The notes beneath the pieces were generated by a model. The model did not search any database. It was not told the DNA's origin and saw only the letters and a list, made by a program, of their open reading frames with translations. The translations under genes were made by a program, and so were the position numbers. Below, one piece after another: positions 23,361-23,365 of a DNA stretch of 23,365 nucleotides (the first letter of the stretch is position 1; each line of letters begins with the position of its first letter). Origin of the DNA: Glaciecola sp. UBA2563 (GTDB taxonomy: Bacteria > Pseudomonadota > Gammaproteobacteria > Enterobacterales > Alteromonadaceae); contig DDLV01000147.1 of the NCBI GenBank assembly GCA_002340325.1, forward strand, positions 1 through 23,365, in the 5' to 3' direction.

Positions 23361-23365
23361 ATTGA

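Overview
The window looks like a chromosome segment of a marine gammaproteobacterium, most likely Alteromonadales. I infer this from an AcnD-type methylcitrate operon under a GntR/FCD repressor, a DUF3718-like secreted protein, an algal-type vanadium haloperoxidase and many short exported proteins. No rRNA, tRNA or CRISPR array is visible.

Left part (about 0.2-9.4 kb, more GC-rich, ordinary metabolism). A minus-strand operon runs GntR/FCD regulator - prpB - prpC - acnD and encodes the 2-methylcitrate route of propionate breakdown. It ends in a strong intrinsic terminator at 170-232. Two identical 12-bp palindromes upstream of the regulator are very probably its operators, and one overlaps the -10 box of a good sigma70 promoter. 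A 167-bp imperfect palindrome, probably a MITE-like or intergenic repeat, sits between prpB and prpC. prpF, the usual partner of acnD, does not directly follow acnD. On the plus strand is a Cds1-like cysteine desulfhydrase. It converges on a Tat-exported PhoD-type phosphatase. A small acidic ORF at 9.1-9.4 kb looks N-terminally damaged.

Middle part (9.6-16.9 kb, visibly AT-rich, accessory). A lipoprotein with two weak Trypco2-like domains has its own terminator. It is followed by an exported TPR-CHAT protein with a His/Cys caspase-like dyad and a secreted protein with three cysteine pairs. Converging on these from the right is an ECF sigma factor / anti-sigma factor operon. The gene set suggests an envelope-located CHAT protease module under ECF control. 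This is the most interesting part of the window, and the functional link is inference.

Right part (17.0-23.4 kb). An IS3-family transposase C-terminal remnant lies beside a vanadium haloperoxidase gene with almost all vanadate-site residues. Then come small exported proteins (DUF3718-like, a 69-aa membrane peptide, a 117-aa protein and a 140-aa six-cysteine protein), a 42-aa ORF with an excellent ribosome binding site, and a 417-aa lipoprotein of unknown role that ends just inside the window.
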